From Carboxylicivirga mesophila (GTDB lineage: Bacteria; Bacteroidota; Bacteroidia; Bacteroidales; Marinilabiliaceae): a stretch of 64,000 bases of DNA. The translations under genes and the position numbers were made by a program. The notes below the pieces were generated by a model. That model did not search any database, was not told the DNA's origin, and saw only the letters and a list, made by a program, of their open reading frames with translations. The stretch covers positions 1-64,000 of the forward strand of contig NZ_JAGUCN010000007.1 in the NCBI RefSeq assembly GCF_018271975.1, read 5' to 3'. Shown piece after piece: positions 8,443-18,334 of the stretch (position 1 is the first letter of the stretch; each line of letters opens with the position of its first letter).

Positions 8443-9879
8443 ATGAATTTTGGATACCAGAAATTATACATAGGAGGCGAGCTAATCGACTCCAGTAAAC
8501 AGTTTAAAACGGATGTAATTTGTCCGGCTACAGGAGAATCGGTTGCGGTAATCGCAGAAGCAGCTAAAGAAGATACCGAAAGAGCTATTGAAGCCGCCCG
8601 TAAAGGCTTTTCTTACTGGTCAAAGTTACCATTGACAGAACGCACCAATTGGATGATGAAGTTGCGTCAGGCTGTATTGGAGAATGAAGAACTGCTGCGT
8701 CAGGCTATGGTTCACGAAATGGGAAAAACCTATGAAGGTGCCTGGGAGGATATTGAGGCGGTGGTTAATGGATTAGAATGGTATCCAAACGCCATGAAAA
8801 ACTTGCGGGATGAGCAGATTCCGGATTACGAAGGGACACATACGCATAAGATGGTGCATCAACCTGCTGGTGTGGCGGTGGCTTACCTGGCATGGAACTT
8901 CCCTTTATTAAATGTCGGTTTTAAACTAGGGCCGGCTTTAGCCGCCGGATGCAGTTTGATTATTAAACCTTCTTCCTTGTCACCATTGTCGGCTTATTTG
9001 TTAGGCAAGATTATGCATGACATCAACTTCCCGGCTGGGGTTGTAAATATTATTGCCGGAAGCATTGATAATGTAGCAGATATATTAACTAAAAGTAAAC
9101 AAACGAATGTGTTGACGATGATTGGATCCACGCAAACAGGTCTACGAGTGATTGCCGATAGCACAACATCCATCAAGAAGTTAAGCATGGAGTTGGGAGG
9201 AAATTCACCATTTATTGTTTTTGAAGATGCTGACTTTGATAAAGCATTGGATTTGGCGATAGGGCTAAAATTTGGTAATAGCGGACAAATATGTGTGGCA
9301 GCCAATCGCATATTTGTGCATGAAGACATTTACGATAAGTTTCTATCTGCTTATGTTGAACAGGCAAAAGCACTAAAACTTGGTTTTGGAAAAGATGAGA
9401 AACCAGATATGGGACCTGTAGTAACGCTCAAAGATCGTGACAGGATGTTCGACTTGATTCATGAGGCTGTTTCGAAGGGTGCTGTGGTTGAAACAGGTGC
9501 TAAAATACCGGAAGGTAAAGAGAAAGGGAACTGGATTGAGCCAACGGTTCTATCAAATGTGAACACAAAGATGCGTGTGGCGAAGGAAGAGATTTTTGGT
9601 CCGGTTGCAGCTCTGTATAAATTCTCTACAGACGATGAGGTGCTTGAAATGGCTAACGATACCGAATACGGTTTGGCATCTTACATTTTCACCAATAACC
9701 ATGCACGTATCGAACGATTCAGTGCCGAATTGGAGTTTGGAGAGGTACAGGTTAACGGTGTTAAATACTCTATTTATCTGCCACATGGAGGTATTAAAAA
9801 TAGTGGAATTGGTCATGATTGCTCTCACCTGGCATTGGATGATTACCTCGTGAAAAAACGAGTGTCTGTTGCCAAATAA
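8443..9879 (+). CDS. dauA: Aldehyde dehydrogenase, probable 3,6-anhydrogalactose dehydrogenase
   Basis: The 478-residue protein is a full-length NAD(P)-dependent aldehyde dehydrogenase: oxyanion/cofactor motif AWNFPL (Asn152), general base Glu250 in SMELGG, catalytic Cys284 in GQICVAANR, and EEIFGPVA near the C-terminus. It has no signal peptide, so it is cytoplasmic. Proposed reaction: oxidation of 3,6-anhydro-galactose to 3,6-anhydro-galactonate. The reason is context: it is first in an operon with a cycloisomerase, a PfkB kinase and a KDPG-type aldolase. Sequence alone would also allow lactaldehyde or succinate-semialdehyde dehydrogenase, and D- versus L-anhydrogalactose cannot be separated. 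Symbol given by analogy with the Zobellia carrageenan pathway. Confidence 0.8.
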   Translation: MNFGYQKLYIGGELIDSSKQFKTDVICPATGESVAVIAEAAKEDTERAIEAARKGFSYWSKLPLTERTNWMMKLRQAVLENEELLRQAMVHEMGKTYEGAWEDIEAVVNGLEWYPNAMKNLRDEQIPDYEGTHTHKMVHQPAGVAVAYLAWNFPLLNVGFKLGPALAAGCSLIIKPSSLSPLSAYLLGKIMHDINFPAGVVNIIAGSIDNVADILTKSKQTNVLTMIGSTQTGLRVIADSTTSIKKLSMELGGNSPFIVFEDADFDKALDLAIGLKFGNSGQICVAANRIFVHEDIYDKFLSAYVEQAKALKLGFGKDEKPDMGPVVTLKDRDRMFDLIHEAVSKGAVVETGAKIPEGKEKGNWIEPTVLSNVNTKMRVAKEEIFGPVAALYKFSTDDEVLEMANDTEYGLASYIFTNNHARIERFSAELEFGEVQVNGVKYSIYLPHGGIKNSGIGHDCSHLALDDYLVKKRVSVAK

Positions 9880-9921
9880 AACTTATTCAACTCATAAAAT
9901 CTACCGTTAAAGAATTACCTT

Positions 9922-10944
9922 ATGGAAGCAATGTTCTTACCTTTTTTATTAATAGTATTTGCCAGTATTTTTCAGGGATCATTTGGTTTGGGGATGAAAT
10001 ACATGGCTCCCTTAAAATGGGAGTCGTGGTGGCTGGTTCACGTGATTATTGCCATGATTATTTTACCTATGGGATGGGCCTGCATCGCTGTGCCGGATTT
10101 ATTTGATGTTTTAGGTAACTCATTTTCAAATCCTGATATGCAAGGTGTTGTATTTATTGCCATGTTGTTTGGTTTTCTGTGGGGAATTGGCGGAATCTTA
10201 TTCGGTGTTAGTGTGCCTTACATTGGGTTATCACTAACCATGGGCATTGTTATGGGGCTAGCCGGTTCTGTTGGAGCCTTAATTCCATTGTTACGAATGG
10301 AAAATTCCACTTCTTTACCTCAATTCCCTTATGTTATAGCCGGATTGCTTATTACCCTCGTAGGCGTAACTATTACCGCCAAAGCAGGTATTGATAAAGA
10401 TAAGTTGACTTCGGAAGCATCCGGTGATAAATCCAATATTCTGAAAGGAATACTGATTGCTGTTAGCTGTGGTGTTCTATCGGCCTTATTAAATGTCGGT
10501 TTCGTTGAAGCTGCTCCCATCGCAAAGCTTGCAGAAAGCATGGGGGCCATCGACAGAAATGCCAGTTTGGCAGCTTGGGTAGTTGTATTAATGGGGGCCT
10601 TTATTATGAACGCGGGATATGCCATCTTTTTGCTGGTCAAAAATAAATCATGGAGATCTTTCAAGGTTGAGGGTTCAGGCAAAGCCTATCGCTGGGCCAT
10701 ATTAGCAAGTGTTTTTTGGTTTGGAGCGCTGGGGATATATGGCCAGGGAGCCGCATTAATTGGTCCTATTGGCGGTGTAATAGGATGGCCCATGTTACTT
10801 GGATTGTCCTTAATTGTAAGTAATTTCTGGGCCTATAGGGCCGGAGAGTGGAATGGGGCGGCTAAGCCATTCCGATTATTATTAATAGGACTTGCAGTAC
10901 TAATTATTGCAAGTATAATCCTTGGATATGCCAATATGGTGTAA
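9922..10944 (+). CDS. RhaT-like sugar/H+ symporter
   Basis: The 340-residue polytopic membrane protein has about ten hydrophobic helices and the family pattern of the L-rhamnose/H+ symporter RhaT: a helix starting FASIFQGSFGLGMKYM, then KWESWW at the second helix, and LFGFLWGIGGILFG with GLSLTMGIVMG in the middle. It begins 42 nt after the dehydrogenase and is followed after 37 nt by the cycloisomerase, so it is part of the operon. Inferred role: inner-membrane uptake of the monosaccharide released in the periplasm, most likely anhydrogalactose, although members of the family are known for rhamnose. If the PUL substrate held rhamnose, this gene would fit that too. Confidence 0.85.
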   Translation: MEAMFLPFLLIVFASIFQGSFGLGMKYMAPLKWESWWLVHVIIAMIILPMGWACIAVPDLFDVLGNSFSNPDMQGVVFIAMLFGFLWGIGGILFGVSVPYIGLSLTMGIVMGLAGSVGALIPLLRMENSTSLPQFPYVIAGLLITLVGVTITAKAGIDKDKLTSEASGDKSNILKGILIAVSCGVLSALLNVGFVEAAPIAKLAESMGAIDRNASLAAWVVVLMGAFIMNAGYAIFLLVKNKSWRSFKVEGSGKAYRWAILASVFWFGALGIYGQGAALIGPIGGVIGWPMLLGLSLIVSNFWAYRAGEWNGAAKPFRLLLIGLAVLIIASIILGYANMV

Positions 10945-10981
10945 GAAGGAACTCACCTGAAAATAACAAGAAAATAAGTTG

Positions 10982-12112
10982 ATGAAGATAGTTGAAATAG
11001 AACCCTATGTCGTTAGTCAGGAACTAAATAAACCGTTTTACTTCTCTCAATGGGAATACAAAACACGCACTATCTGTTTGGTTAAAGTAACTGCCGAAGA
11101 TGGTACCTATGGCTGGGGGGAAGGGTATGGTCCTGCTCATTTGGTAAAAGCCGGAATAGAGTTCTTTAAACCGTTTATTACAGGAATGAATGCACTGGAA
11201 CATGAAACAGTGTGGCAAACGATGTACCGTCGTTCACTGGATTATGCAAGACGTGGTGTTATCCTGGCAGCTTTAAGTGCAATAGATATTGCGTTGTGGG
11301 ATATTAAAGGAAAGCATTTTAATATGCCCATTTCAAGCTTGTTGGGTGGCAGAAAGCGCGAAAAGATAAAGCCATATGCTACAGGTCTGTATTTCACCCA
11401 ATGTAATAATCAAATGCAGGAATTGGTGGATGAGGCGATTGAGTACAAGCGGCAAGGTTTTAAAGGACTCAAAATGAAGGTTGGTTTGGGCATTGCCAGA
11501 GATGTGGCGTATGTGACAGCCATTCGTCAAGCAATTGGAGAGGATATGGAGCTGATGATTGATTCCAATCATGCCTATTCATTGAAAGAAGCCACGTTAT
11601 TGGCACGAAAAATTGAGCACCTGGATATTGCCTGGTTTGAGGAACCGGTTTCTCCTGAGCACTATAACTGTTATAAGCAGTTGCGCGACAAAACCCATAT
11701 CCCAATAGCAGGTGGCGAATGTGAATACTTACGATACGGTTTTTTACAGTTATTTCAGAATGATTCTGTGGACATCGCACAGCCTGATATTGCAGCGGCC
11801 GGAGGGTTGACAGAGGTGAAAAAAATTGCTGCCATGGCCAATACCTTTGGTGTTGAAGTAGTGCCTCACAGCTGGGGTACTGGCATTGCTTTGCATGCTG
11901 CTATGCATTTAATTGCCAATCTGGATGTAATTCCTGGTCGTATGTTCGATTCAACCCCATGGATGGAATTGGACAGAACAGAAAATGAGTTGCGCGATGT
12001 ATTGATTGAACCCTTGATTGTGCCCGAAAATGGCTATCTGCAGGTGCCTGACCGACCAGGTTTAGGGGTGGATGTGAATGCGGATGCATTAGCCAAATAC
12101 GTAGTTGATTAA
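10982..12112 (+). CDS. dauB: Enolase-superfamily cycloisomerase, probable 3,6-anhydrogalactonate cycloisomerase
   Basis: The start is the ATG at 10982; a TTG three bases upstream is less likely. The 376-residue protein has the mandelate racemase/muconate lactonizing fold: the KxK base pair LKMK (Lys164, Lys166), metal ligands Asp194 (MIDSN), Glu220 (WFEEP) and Glu246 (GGECE), and His296 in PHSWGTG. The pattern, including WDIKGKH and YATG, is closest to D-galactarolactone cycloisomerase and the anhydrogalactonate cycloisomerases of agar and carrageenan degraders. Proposed step: 3,6-anhydro-galactonate to 2-keto-3-deoxy-galactonate. L-fuconate and L-rhamnonate dehydratases belong to the same superfamily, but the aldolase and kinase in this operon fit the keto-deoxy-galactonate route better. 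It ends 11 nt before the GH2 gene. Confidence 0.83.
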   Translation: MKIVEIEPYVVSQELNKPFYFSQWEYKTRTICLVKVTAEDGTYGWGEGYGPAHLVKAGIEFFKPFITGMNALEHETVWQTMYRRSLDYARRGVILAALSAIDIALWDIKGKHFNMPISSLLGGRKREKIKPYATGLYFTQCNNQMQELVDEAIEYKRQGFKGLKMKVGLGIARDVAYVTAIRQAIGEDMELMIDSNHAYSLKEATLLARKIEHLDIAWFEEPVSPEHYNCYKQLRDKTHIPIAGGECEYLRYGFLQLFQNDSVDIAQPDIAAAGGLTEVKKIAAMANTFGVEVVPHSWGTGIALHAAMHLIANLDVIPGRMFDSTPWMELDRTENELRDVLIEPLIVPENGYLQVPDRPGLGVDVNADALAKYVVD

Positions 12113-12123
12113 TTAAATGACTG

Positions 12124-15057
12124 ATGATAAAGTACTTTACAAATATTGTTGCCTTGCTGTTATTAATTTCATCAGCGGCATGCGCTCAAAACAACAGCAA
12201 TACCATTTCTTTAAATGGAACCTGGAACATCGTTTTTGATGATGCAAATGAAGGAGTAGTGAAGAAGTGGTTTCTGAATGAAGAATTCAGCAAGCTGGAA
12301 AGTAAGCACATTGAGGTTCCCTCTTGTTGGGAGGAGACAGAGGAAAACTACGAAGGAGTTGGGTTTTATACCAGAAACTTTACCATTCCGGCCAACTGGG
12401 AAGGTAAAATTGTGGAGATTGATTTCGATGCTGTGAATTATTATTCAGAAGTATGGATAAACGAACAGGTGGTAGGTTTTCACGAAGGTGGTTACACGCC
12501 TTTCAGCTTCCGTATTGATAAACTCCTCAAGTTCGGTGTGGAAAATACCATTATGGTCAGGGTGGTGAGTCCCATCATTCTCACCGATAAGCGCATTGAT
12601 GGCATGGGCCGTCAGGAAGTGCCCATGTGGCGTGGTGCCATCACTGGTGGAATCTGGCAAGGCGTAAACCTGAGCGCCAAGGGACATACGCATTTGGCCG
12701 ATGTGTTTATTGAGCCGCGTATTGCATCTAATGAGGCAGTATTGAATATGACCGTTAATAATGCAGATGCCTTTACAAACAACAAATTAGTTGAGGTTAG
12801 CATAGAAGATTCAGAAGGAAACGTTGTTGCTTACAGGAAAGAGAGCATCGTGGCTTTACCCGGTAAAAACAAATTGAGCTGGTCAATGAAAATTGAGGAT
12901 GCCAAATATTGGTCAATGGATAATCCTTACTTATATAAGGCCAATGTTAGCGTATTGGATGACAAAGTACTTGAAGATAAGTGGTCGGTTAAATTTGGGA
13001 TGCGCGAGTTTTCTGTCAAAGATGATCAGTTCACTTTAAACGGTAATCCACTATATCTGAAAGCCACCTTTTTTGAGGGACTTTATCCTGTCAAATTGGC
13101 CTATCCGGATAGCCGCGAGATGGCCATTAAGGAAATTACTCTCGCCAAAGAAGCTGGGTTTAATATGATTCGTCCCTGGCGAAAGCCGGCCCCACCTATG
13201 TGGTTGGACTTGTGTGACTCGCTTGGTGTTCTGACTGTAGGAAGTTTAGTGACTGAGTGTATGCTCAGGCCAATATCAACACCGCGTTTATCTCATGTGG
13301 TTGAAAATGAGCTAAGAGAAACCATTCTCAATAATCGTAACCGCACCTGTATTGTGCAATGGGAGTTGTTTAACGAGATTAACCGCCCTATTTTAACGCA
13401 GATGCTCAATTCAATGTCGGTTTTGGCGAGGGAGCTGGATCCTACCCGTATGATTCTCGATGAGTCAGGAGGCTGGGGTGAAGGTGCCAATATTTATCTG
13501 CCTTATGAATGTATACCAAAGAAATTCAACGATATTCACCATTACAGTGGCTCACAGGTGTGCGAGGAAGAGTTTAATGGATACCTGGCTACCGCTAAAA
13601 CAAAAGAGGAGAAGGAAAATTCTGGAATAATTGATGCTAAAGGCTACGGGAAACATGTGGTACCTGGCATGATGACTTATCTGTCAGAGGTAGGTTATGG
13701 CAGCACGCCGGATTTGATTAGCAATAGTGAGGAGTTTAATAAGAAAGGTAATCCCATAGTTGCACCACCGGTCTACCATAAAGCACTGAATGATGGCTAT
13801 GTGACAGCATTAAAGAAGGTTGGGTTTGATAAGATTTATTCAAATGTACACGACCTTTATTTGGAAGAACAAAAAATACATGGAATAGCTAATAAGCGCA
13901 TGTTAGAAGCTATCCGCTTAAATTCAATCGTTAAGGGCTATTGTGTGCATGCACTAGTGGGAGGTGACTGGGTGTTAGGCGCCGGTTTGCTTGATTTATG
14001 GCGAAATCCAAAGACTCTGGTTTATGATATGACCAAAGCAGCTAATCAGCCACAGATAGCTCCAATACGCATTTTACCGCGTAATGTTTATGCACAAAAA
14101 GGAGCGCAGTTGCAGGTATTTGGTGTAAGTGAGTTAGTAGATGAAAAGGCTGTTGTCGAAGTACAGATTCTGGATACCAGTAAAAAGGTGGTGTTGTCAG
14201 AGAAGCTGAATATCACTTTCACATCCGGTATTTCGACTTTTATGGATGTTAAACTGGAAACCAAATATTACTCTGGCACCTATACGGTAGAAGTAAACGT
14301 AATTAATGAAGATGGAGAGGTGATTACCAAAAATGCACAGCCTTTTGATGTCTTTACTGAAGTTCAGTTAGCAACACCTGTAGCTAATGTGGCGGTGGTC
14401 GATTTTGAAGGAAGTCTGAAGGCATTCCTGGATGCTAAAGGAGTTCAATACCTTGAGTTTACAGAAAACTTGGATAAATCTATTCCGGTCTTGGTAGGTA
14501 AAGGTCAAAAGAAGGATAAGCGCTATCAGAAAGCTGCCATGGATGTAAAAGCCTTTGTTGAGAAAGGGGGATATGCTGTGTTTTTAGAAACCGTTGGCAA
14601 TAAAATACCTGGGTTCGACCGGGAACTGCACGAAGTGGAGGTGGATGCTTTACCGCTTAGTGCTGAACTGCATGCCAAGTGGGCCACACGTGGCGGCTGG
14701 GCAGCTAAATCACATATCGTAACTGAGCATCCGGTGTTTGATGGACTGTCCACCAATATGATTATGCATGGTGTGTATGAGAATGTACATCCTGTTGAAT
14801 CCATGTCGAAAATTAAAGGGCAATATATTGCGGGTATGATTGGTTACGACCATTTTCCCAACAATGACATAATGGTGCGCCATTATAACGGGCCGGGCGA
14901 AGTATGGTGGGCAGCAGATGTAATGGAGGCCAACATTGGAAAAGGACAAATGCTGATGTCAACCTTACGCATTATCGATTTTCTGGACAAAGACCCGGTG
15001 GCCGAAAAGCTACTGTTTAATATCATGAATTATGCAGCAGGTGAAGCGCAGCAATAA
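12124..15057 (+). CDS. GH2-family glycoside hydrolase with C-terminal extension
   Basis: The 977-residue exported protein (signal ending SSAAC at Cys20, possible lipoprotein) shows the GH2 order: jelly-roll sugar-binding domain (about 30-190, FYTRNFTIP, GGIWQGVNL), immunoglobulin-like domain (195-300), TIM barrel from about 305. The acid/base is Glu418 in WELFNEINRP and the likely nucleophile is Glu522 in YLSEVGYG. After about 650 there is a beta domain and then a C-terminal module resembling the class I glutamine-amidotransferase-like/trimerisation domain found in some beta-galactosidases (AFVEKGGYAVFLETVG, GQYIAGMIGYD). Being inside the anhydrogalactose operon, it probably acts on galactan oligosaccharides, but beta-galactosidase, glucuronidase and other GH2 activities cannot be separated here. 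Confidence 0.85.
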   Translation: MIKYFTNIVALLLLISSAACAQNNSNTISLNGTWNIVFDDANEGVVKKWFLNEEFSKLESKHIEVPSCWEETEENYEGVGFYTRNFTIPANWEGKIVEIDFDAVNYYSEVWINEQVVGFHEGGYTPFSFRIDKLLKFGVENTIMVRVVSPIILTDKRIDGMGRQEVPMWRGAITGGIWQGVNLSAKGHTHLADVFIEPRIASNEAVLNMTVNNADAFTNNKLVEVSIEDSEGNVVAYRKESIVALPGKNKLSWSMKIEDAKYWSMDNPYLYKANVSVLDDKVLEDKWSVKFGMREFSVKDDQFTLNGNPLYLKATFFEGLYPVKLAYPDSREMAIKEITLAKEAGFNMIRPWRKPAPPMWLDLCDSLGVLTVGSLVTECMLRPISTPRLSHVVENELRETILNNRNRTCIVQWELFNEINRPILTQMLNSMSVLARELDPTRMILDESGGWGEGANIYLPYECIPKKFNDIHHYSGSQVCEEEFNGYLATAKTKEEKENSGIIDAKGYGKHVVPGMMTYLSEVGYGSTPDLISNSEEFNKKGNPIVAPPVYHKALNDGYVTALKKVGFDKIYSNVHDLYLEEQKIHGIANKRMLEAIRLNSIVKGYCVHALVGGDWVLGAGLLDLWRNPKTLVYDMTKAANQPQIAPIRILPRNVYAQKGAQLQVFGVSELVDEKAVVEVQILDTSKKVVLSEKLNITFTSGISTFMDVKLETKYYSGTYTVEVNVINEDGEVITKNAQPFDVFTEVQLATPVANVAVVDFEGSLKAFLDAKGVQYLEFTENLDKSIPVLVGKGQKKDKRYQKAAMDVKAFVEKGGYAVFLETVGNKIPGFDRELHEVEVDALPLSAELHAKWATRGGWAAKSHIVTEHPVFDGLSTNMIMHGVYENVHPVESMSKIKGQYIAGMIGYDHFPNNDIMVRHYNGPGEVWWAADVMEANIGKGQMLMSTLRIIDFLDKDPVAEKLLFNIMNYAAGEAQQ

Positions 15058-15072
15058 TTACTAATAATAACA

Positions 15073-15109
15073 CAATGCTGTATATGGCTGTGGCTATGGT
15101 GCAGCATTG
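15073..15109 (+). repeat. Intercistronic hairpin between the GH2 and GH78-like genes
   Basis: CAATGCTG (15073-15080) and CAGCATTG (15102-15109) form an 8-bp stem with a 21-nt loop. No T-run follows, so it is more likely an RNA-processing or stabilising hairpin than a terminator. The spacer between the two genes is the widest before the GH78-like gene (74 nt). Confidence 0.4.
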
Positions 15110-15131
15110 ATGTTAAAAAAATAAATTAATA

Positions 15132-17621
15132 GTGAGATATTTTTTTATTAATATTCTATTTAGCCTTCTTTTTTTCAAGGCATCAGCTATTGAAAAGCAT
15201 TGGGCAGCTAAATGGATTTGGGCTGAGGAGGAGCTGCAGGCTGAAGCTGTTATGGCTCGCAAGAGTTTTGAGCTGGGTACCTCTCCTAAGCAGGCAATAG
15301 TGAAAATTACAGCTTCAGATTTTTATCAACTATACATCAATGGTCAATATGTCAATCGGGGAGCTGCGCGCAGTGCCGCTCATCATCAGTCCTATGATTG
15401 TATTGATGTTAAAGGTTTTTTACGGGAAGGAAAAAACCTGATAGCTGTTAGAGTGGTGTTTGAACCTGGCGCTCAATCCTATCAGTTTGAAGCACGGGCC
15501 GGCTTATTGGTGCAGATGGAGGTGGACAATCAGGTGATTGTTTCCGATGATTCATGGCGATTGATGGAAGATAGTAGCTGGGATAAGGAGTCTCCTGTCA
15601 TCAGCCGTTTTCAGCGTGATGTATGTGATAATGTAGATATGCGATCCTACAGCCATGCTTGGTTTACTGGAGACTTTGATGACTCTTCTTGGTCTTTCGC
15701 CCATGAACTGATGCGTAATGCAGGTTGGCCAGCGCATCAGAAAGGTGTACGAGCTACTGCTTCAATAAATCCATGGATTAAGTTGGTCAAGCGCGATATT
15801 CCTATGTTAAAGGAAGAGTTGCTGTTGAAGCCAACACTTATTCTTACAAAAAACTACTTAGAATATCCTCAAGGATTGGTTAGTGAAAAAGTCCTTTTGG
15901 ATGGGACAGTTGATAAAGCCATTAGCAGAGGCATTAGCAAAAAAGAACGATTTGAATTGGTTTTTCAGGAAGATGAGAAAGGCCGCCTGCTACTCTTTGA
16001 TTTTGGGAAAGTAATGAATGGCTTTCCCTTAATTAACATTGAGGGGATATCCGGAACACAAATACGTGTATTATGTGCACCATATGTGTTGAATAACCAT
16101 TTTTGTGCCAGTCTGGTGGATGCAAAATACGAAGACCGCATCACACTATCAGGGAAGAGGGACTTATGGGAGGCGTCTTATTTCAAACCATGTCGTTATA
16201 TGGCCGTCTGGGTAGAGAATTCCGGATATCCGGTCACAATAAATCAAATAGCATTGCGACATATTTCATACCCTTTTGAACAGAAAGGACTCATGGAATC
16301 AGCAGATGCCCCATGGGTAAAAGATTTCTTTACAGCTTCAGCCAAAACGATTGAGATTTGCACCACGGATGCCATTACTGATAACTATCGCGAGCGTCGC
16401 CAGTATGCCCAAACAGGGTATTATGGTGCCTTGGGCAATTATTACATCTTTGGTGGCATGGCTTTGCAGCGCCGTTATTTGATACAGATTGCTCAGGAGC
16501 AAATGGCCGATGGTATTATGCCGGCGTATGCCCCACTGGCAACAAGCGACTATATGGTAATATTGGATTCTAATTGTTTTTGGCTAAAAAGCTTATGGAA
16601 CTATTATTTGTATAGTGGTGATGAAAAAACTGTTAGGCAGTTACTGCCAGCAGCAGAACGTCTTTTAGAACTCTTACATGGTTTTACGAATGAACATGGT
16701 TTGATTGATAATCCGCCCTATGCCTATTGGCTCGATCATGCAGTCAATGATCGTAGTGGCGCTAATTTCACTTTGAATGCTCACTACCTCGAAGCCCTGG
16801 AGAATTATTCAGAGCTATTGAATTGGCTAAAAGAGGAAAGTTACGATGGCTATATGTCAAAAGCTAAGACTTTACGAGGTAGTCTTCAAAAGCTGTTTTG
16901 GAATGAAGAATCCGGTTTGTTCGTGGATGCAGTTGTCGACGGAAAACAATCAATGCAAGTCAGCGAACACGCCAATGCTATGGCTCTTGCATTGCACATC
17001 GCCACACAGGAACAAGGCAATAAGATTTCACAAAACATAGTAGAGGAGGACAATGATTTTGTGAAGCGAAATTCCGGCATGACCACGGTAACACCGGCCA
17101 TGTCCTATTATTTACACAAAGGTCTATGTGAATATGGCTCTGTGAAAGCATCGTTTGAGCTGTTAAATAAGCGCTTTAACCACATGCTGGCTGAGAATAC
17201 CAACCAAACACTTTGGGAAGAGTGGTGGTTGCATGGCTCAGGTCGAACAGGCAAGTTTATGCCTGGTAAAACCCGCAGTGATGCCCAAACTGAGAGTGCC
17301 TTTCCGCCAGCCTTGTTTGCCGGGTATTTATTTGGCTTGGAACCTGTTGAGCCAGGACTGAAGAGATGGGCATTAAAATACATCGATTCGGGTGTCGAAA
17401 ATCTGAAGGGGGTTATACCGGTTGGAAATGCTCAAATGCAAATTGAGTGGAAGGTTGGCAAGAAGCAAAGTCTCAAGTTGGTCATTCCTCAGGGTATTCA
17501 AATTGATGTGGATATAAAAAGCTTGGATGCAAAGGGGACTGTATGGGTAAATAAGCAGGAGTTACGAGGAGATGCAACAACAATGAACCTGACAGAAGGA
17601 GAGTATAACATTACATTCTAA
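15132..17621 (+). CDS. GH78-like (alpha-L-rhamnosidase fold) exported protein
   Basis: The 829-residue protein starts with GTG at 15132; no ATG nearby would keep the signal peptide (MRYFFINILFSLLFFKASA). It has the GH78 layout: N-terminal beta domains with WAAKWIWAEEE and YINGQYVNRG (22-180), a second beta-sandwich (about 240-390, including LLLFDFGKVMNG), and an (alpha/alpha)6 barrel from about 400 (TDAITDNYRERRQYAQTGY, IMPAYAP, WLKSLWNYY, EEWWLHGSGRTG). In GH78 the acid motif follows a similar D...R.ER pattern. No rhamnose pathway is seen in this window, so its substrate may be another deoxy or anhydro sugar. Several residues of the classical motif are replaced (YAPL for the usual YxD-type loop), so both activity and specificity are open. 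Confidence 0.75.
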   Translation: MRYFFINILFSLLFFKASAIEKHWAAKWIWAEEELQAEAVMARKSFELGTSPKQAIVKITASDFYQLYINGQYVNRGAARSAAHHQSYDCIDVKGFLREGKNLIAVRVVFEPGAQSYQFEARAGLLVQMEVDNQVIVSDDSWRLMEDSSWDKESPVISRFQRDVCDNVDMRSYSHAWFTGDFDDSSWSFAHELMRNAGWPAHQKGVRATASINPWIKLVKRDIPMLKEELLLKPTLILTKNYLEYPQGLVSEKVLLDGTVDKAISRGISKKERFELVFQEDEKGRLLLFDFGKVMNGFPLINIEGISGTQIRVLCAPYVLNNHFCASLVDAKYEDRITLSGKRDLWEASYFKPCRYMAVWVENSGYPVTINQIALRHISYPFEQKGLMESADAPWVKDFFTASAKTIEICTTDAITDNYRERRQYAQTGYYGALGNYYIFGGMALQRRYLIQIAQEQMADGIMPAYAPLATSDYMVILDSNCFWLKSLWNYYLYSGDEKTVRQLLPAAERLLELLHGFTNEHGLIDNPPYAYWLDHAVNDRSGANFTLNAHYLEALENYSELLNWLKEESYDGYMSKAKTLRGSLQKLFWNEESGLFVDAVVDGKQSMQVSEHANAMALALHIATQEQGNKISQNIVEEDNDFVKRNSGMTTVTPAMSYYLHKGLCEYGSVKASFELLNKRFNHMLAENTNQTLWEEWWLHGSGRTGKFMPGKTRSDAQTESAFPPALFAGYLFGLEPVEPGLKRWALKYIDSGVENLKGVIPVGNAQMQIEWKVGKKQSLKLVIPQGIQIDVDIKSLDAKGTVWVNKQELRGDATTMNLTEGEYNITF

Positions 17622-17638
17622 TCATTACAATTACAAAG

Positions 17639-18313
17639 ATGCAGCCAATTGCACAAAAGGCCATGGCGCCTGATATCATAAAAAAAGTAGACGATGCCGG
17701 CGTTATTGCCGTACTGGTAATTGATGAAGTGAAGCATGCGATGCCTGTTGCCAAAGCCTTATTGGCAGGTGGGGTGTCAGCCATTGAACTAACCCTTCGA
17801 ACGCCAGTAGCCTGGGAGGCTGCCAATGCTATTAAAGATGAGCTGCCTGAGATTACCCTTGGTTTTGGTACGGTACTAACGGTTGAACAAGTCCAAAATG
17901 CCGCAAAAGTAGGAGCTGATTTTGCCGTGGCACCGGGCTGTAACCCCAAAGTGATTGCCGCAGCACAGGATTACGGTTTATCCTTTGCTCCCGGAATTGT
18001 AACACCTAGTGATATTGAAATGGCACTGGAGCAGGGATGCCGTATATTAAAGTACTTCCCGGCAGAAACTTCAGGAGGTATGAAGCACTTGACTAACATG
18101 GTCGCTCCATACAATTATTTGAATCTCAAGTTTATTCCCCTTGGAGGTTTAAGTATTAATAATGCTGCTGAATACCTTAAATCGCCATTGATAACTGCAA
18201 TTGGTGGTTCATGGATTGCCAAACAGGATTTGATTAGGGGCGAACAATGGGCAGCCATAACTCAAAATGCACATGAAATAAGTCAGTTGATTAAAGATAT
18301 TAGAAGATTTTAA
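17639..18313 (+). CDS. dauD: KDPG/KDPGal-type class I aldolase
   Basis: The 224-residue cytoplasmic protein matches the Eda/KDPG aldolase family over its length: Glu50 in AIELTLRT, the Schiff-base Lys138 in ILKYFPAE, and the phosphate-binding loops FIPLGGL and AIGGSWIA. The known reaction is retro-aldol cleavage of 2-keto-3-deoxy-6-phospho-sugar acids to pyruvate and glyceraldehyde-3-phosphate. With the cycloisomerase and kinase it would use 2-keto-3-deoxy-6-phospho-galactonate. It begins 17 nt after the GH78-like gene. KDPG (Entner-Doudoroff) activity is also possible from sequence, since this family is often promiscuous at C4. Confidence 0.88.
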   Translation: MQPIAQKAMAPDIIKKVDDAGVIAVLVIDEVKHAMPVAKALLAGGVSAIELTLRTPVAWEAANAIKDELPEITLGFGTVLTVEQVQNAAKVGADFAVAPGCNPKVIAAAQDYGLSFAPGIVTPSDIEMALEQGCRILKYFPAETSGGMKHLTNMVAPYNYLNLKFIPLGGLSINNAAEYLKSPLITAIGGSWIAKQDLIRGEQWAAITQNAHEISQLIKDIRRF

Positions 18314-18334
18314 AGATTAAGAGATAATTGAGAG

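Noticed and set aside
10982-12112. Call as L-rhamnonate or L-fuconate dehydratase
   Set aside because: The pattern (WDIKGKH, GGECE, PHSWGTG) fits galactarolactone/anhydrogalactonate cycloisomerases better, and the operon has a KDPG-type aldolase and kinase, not the rhamnose/fucose route.
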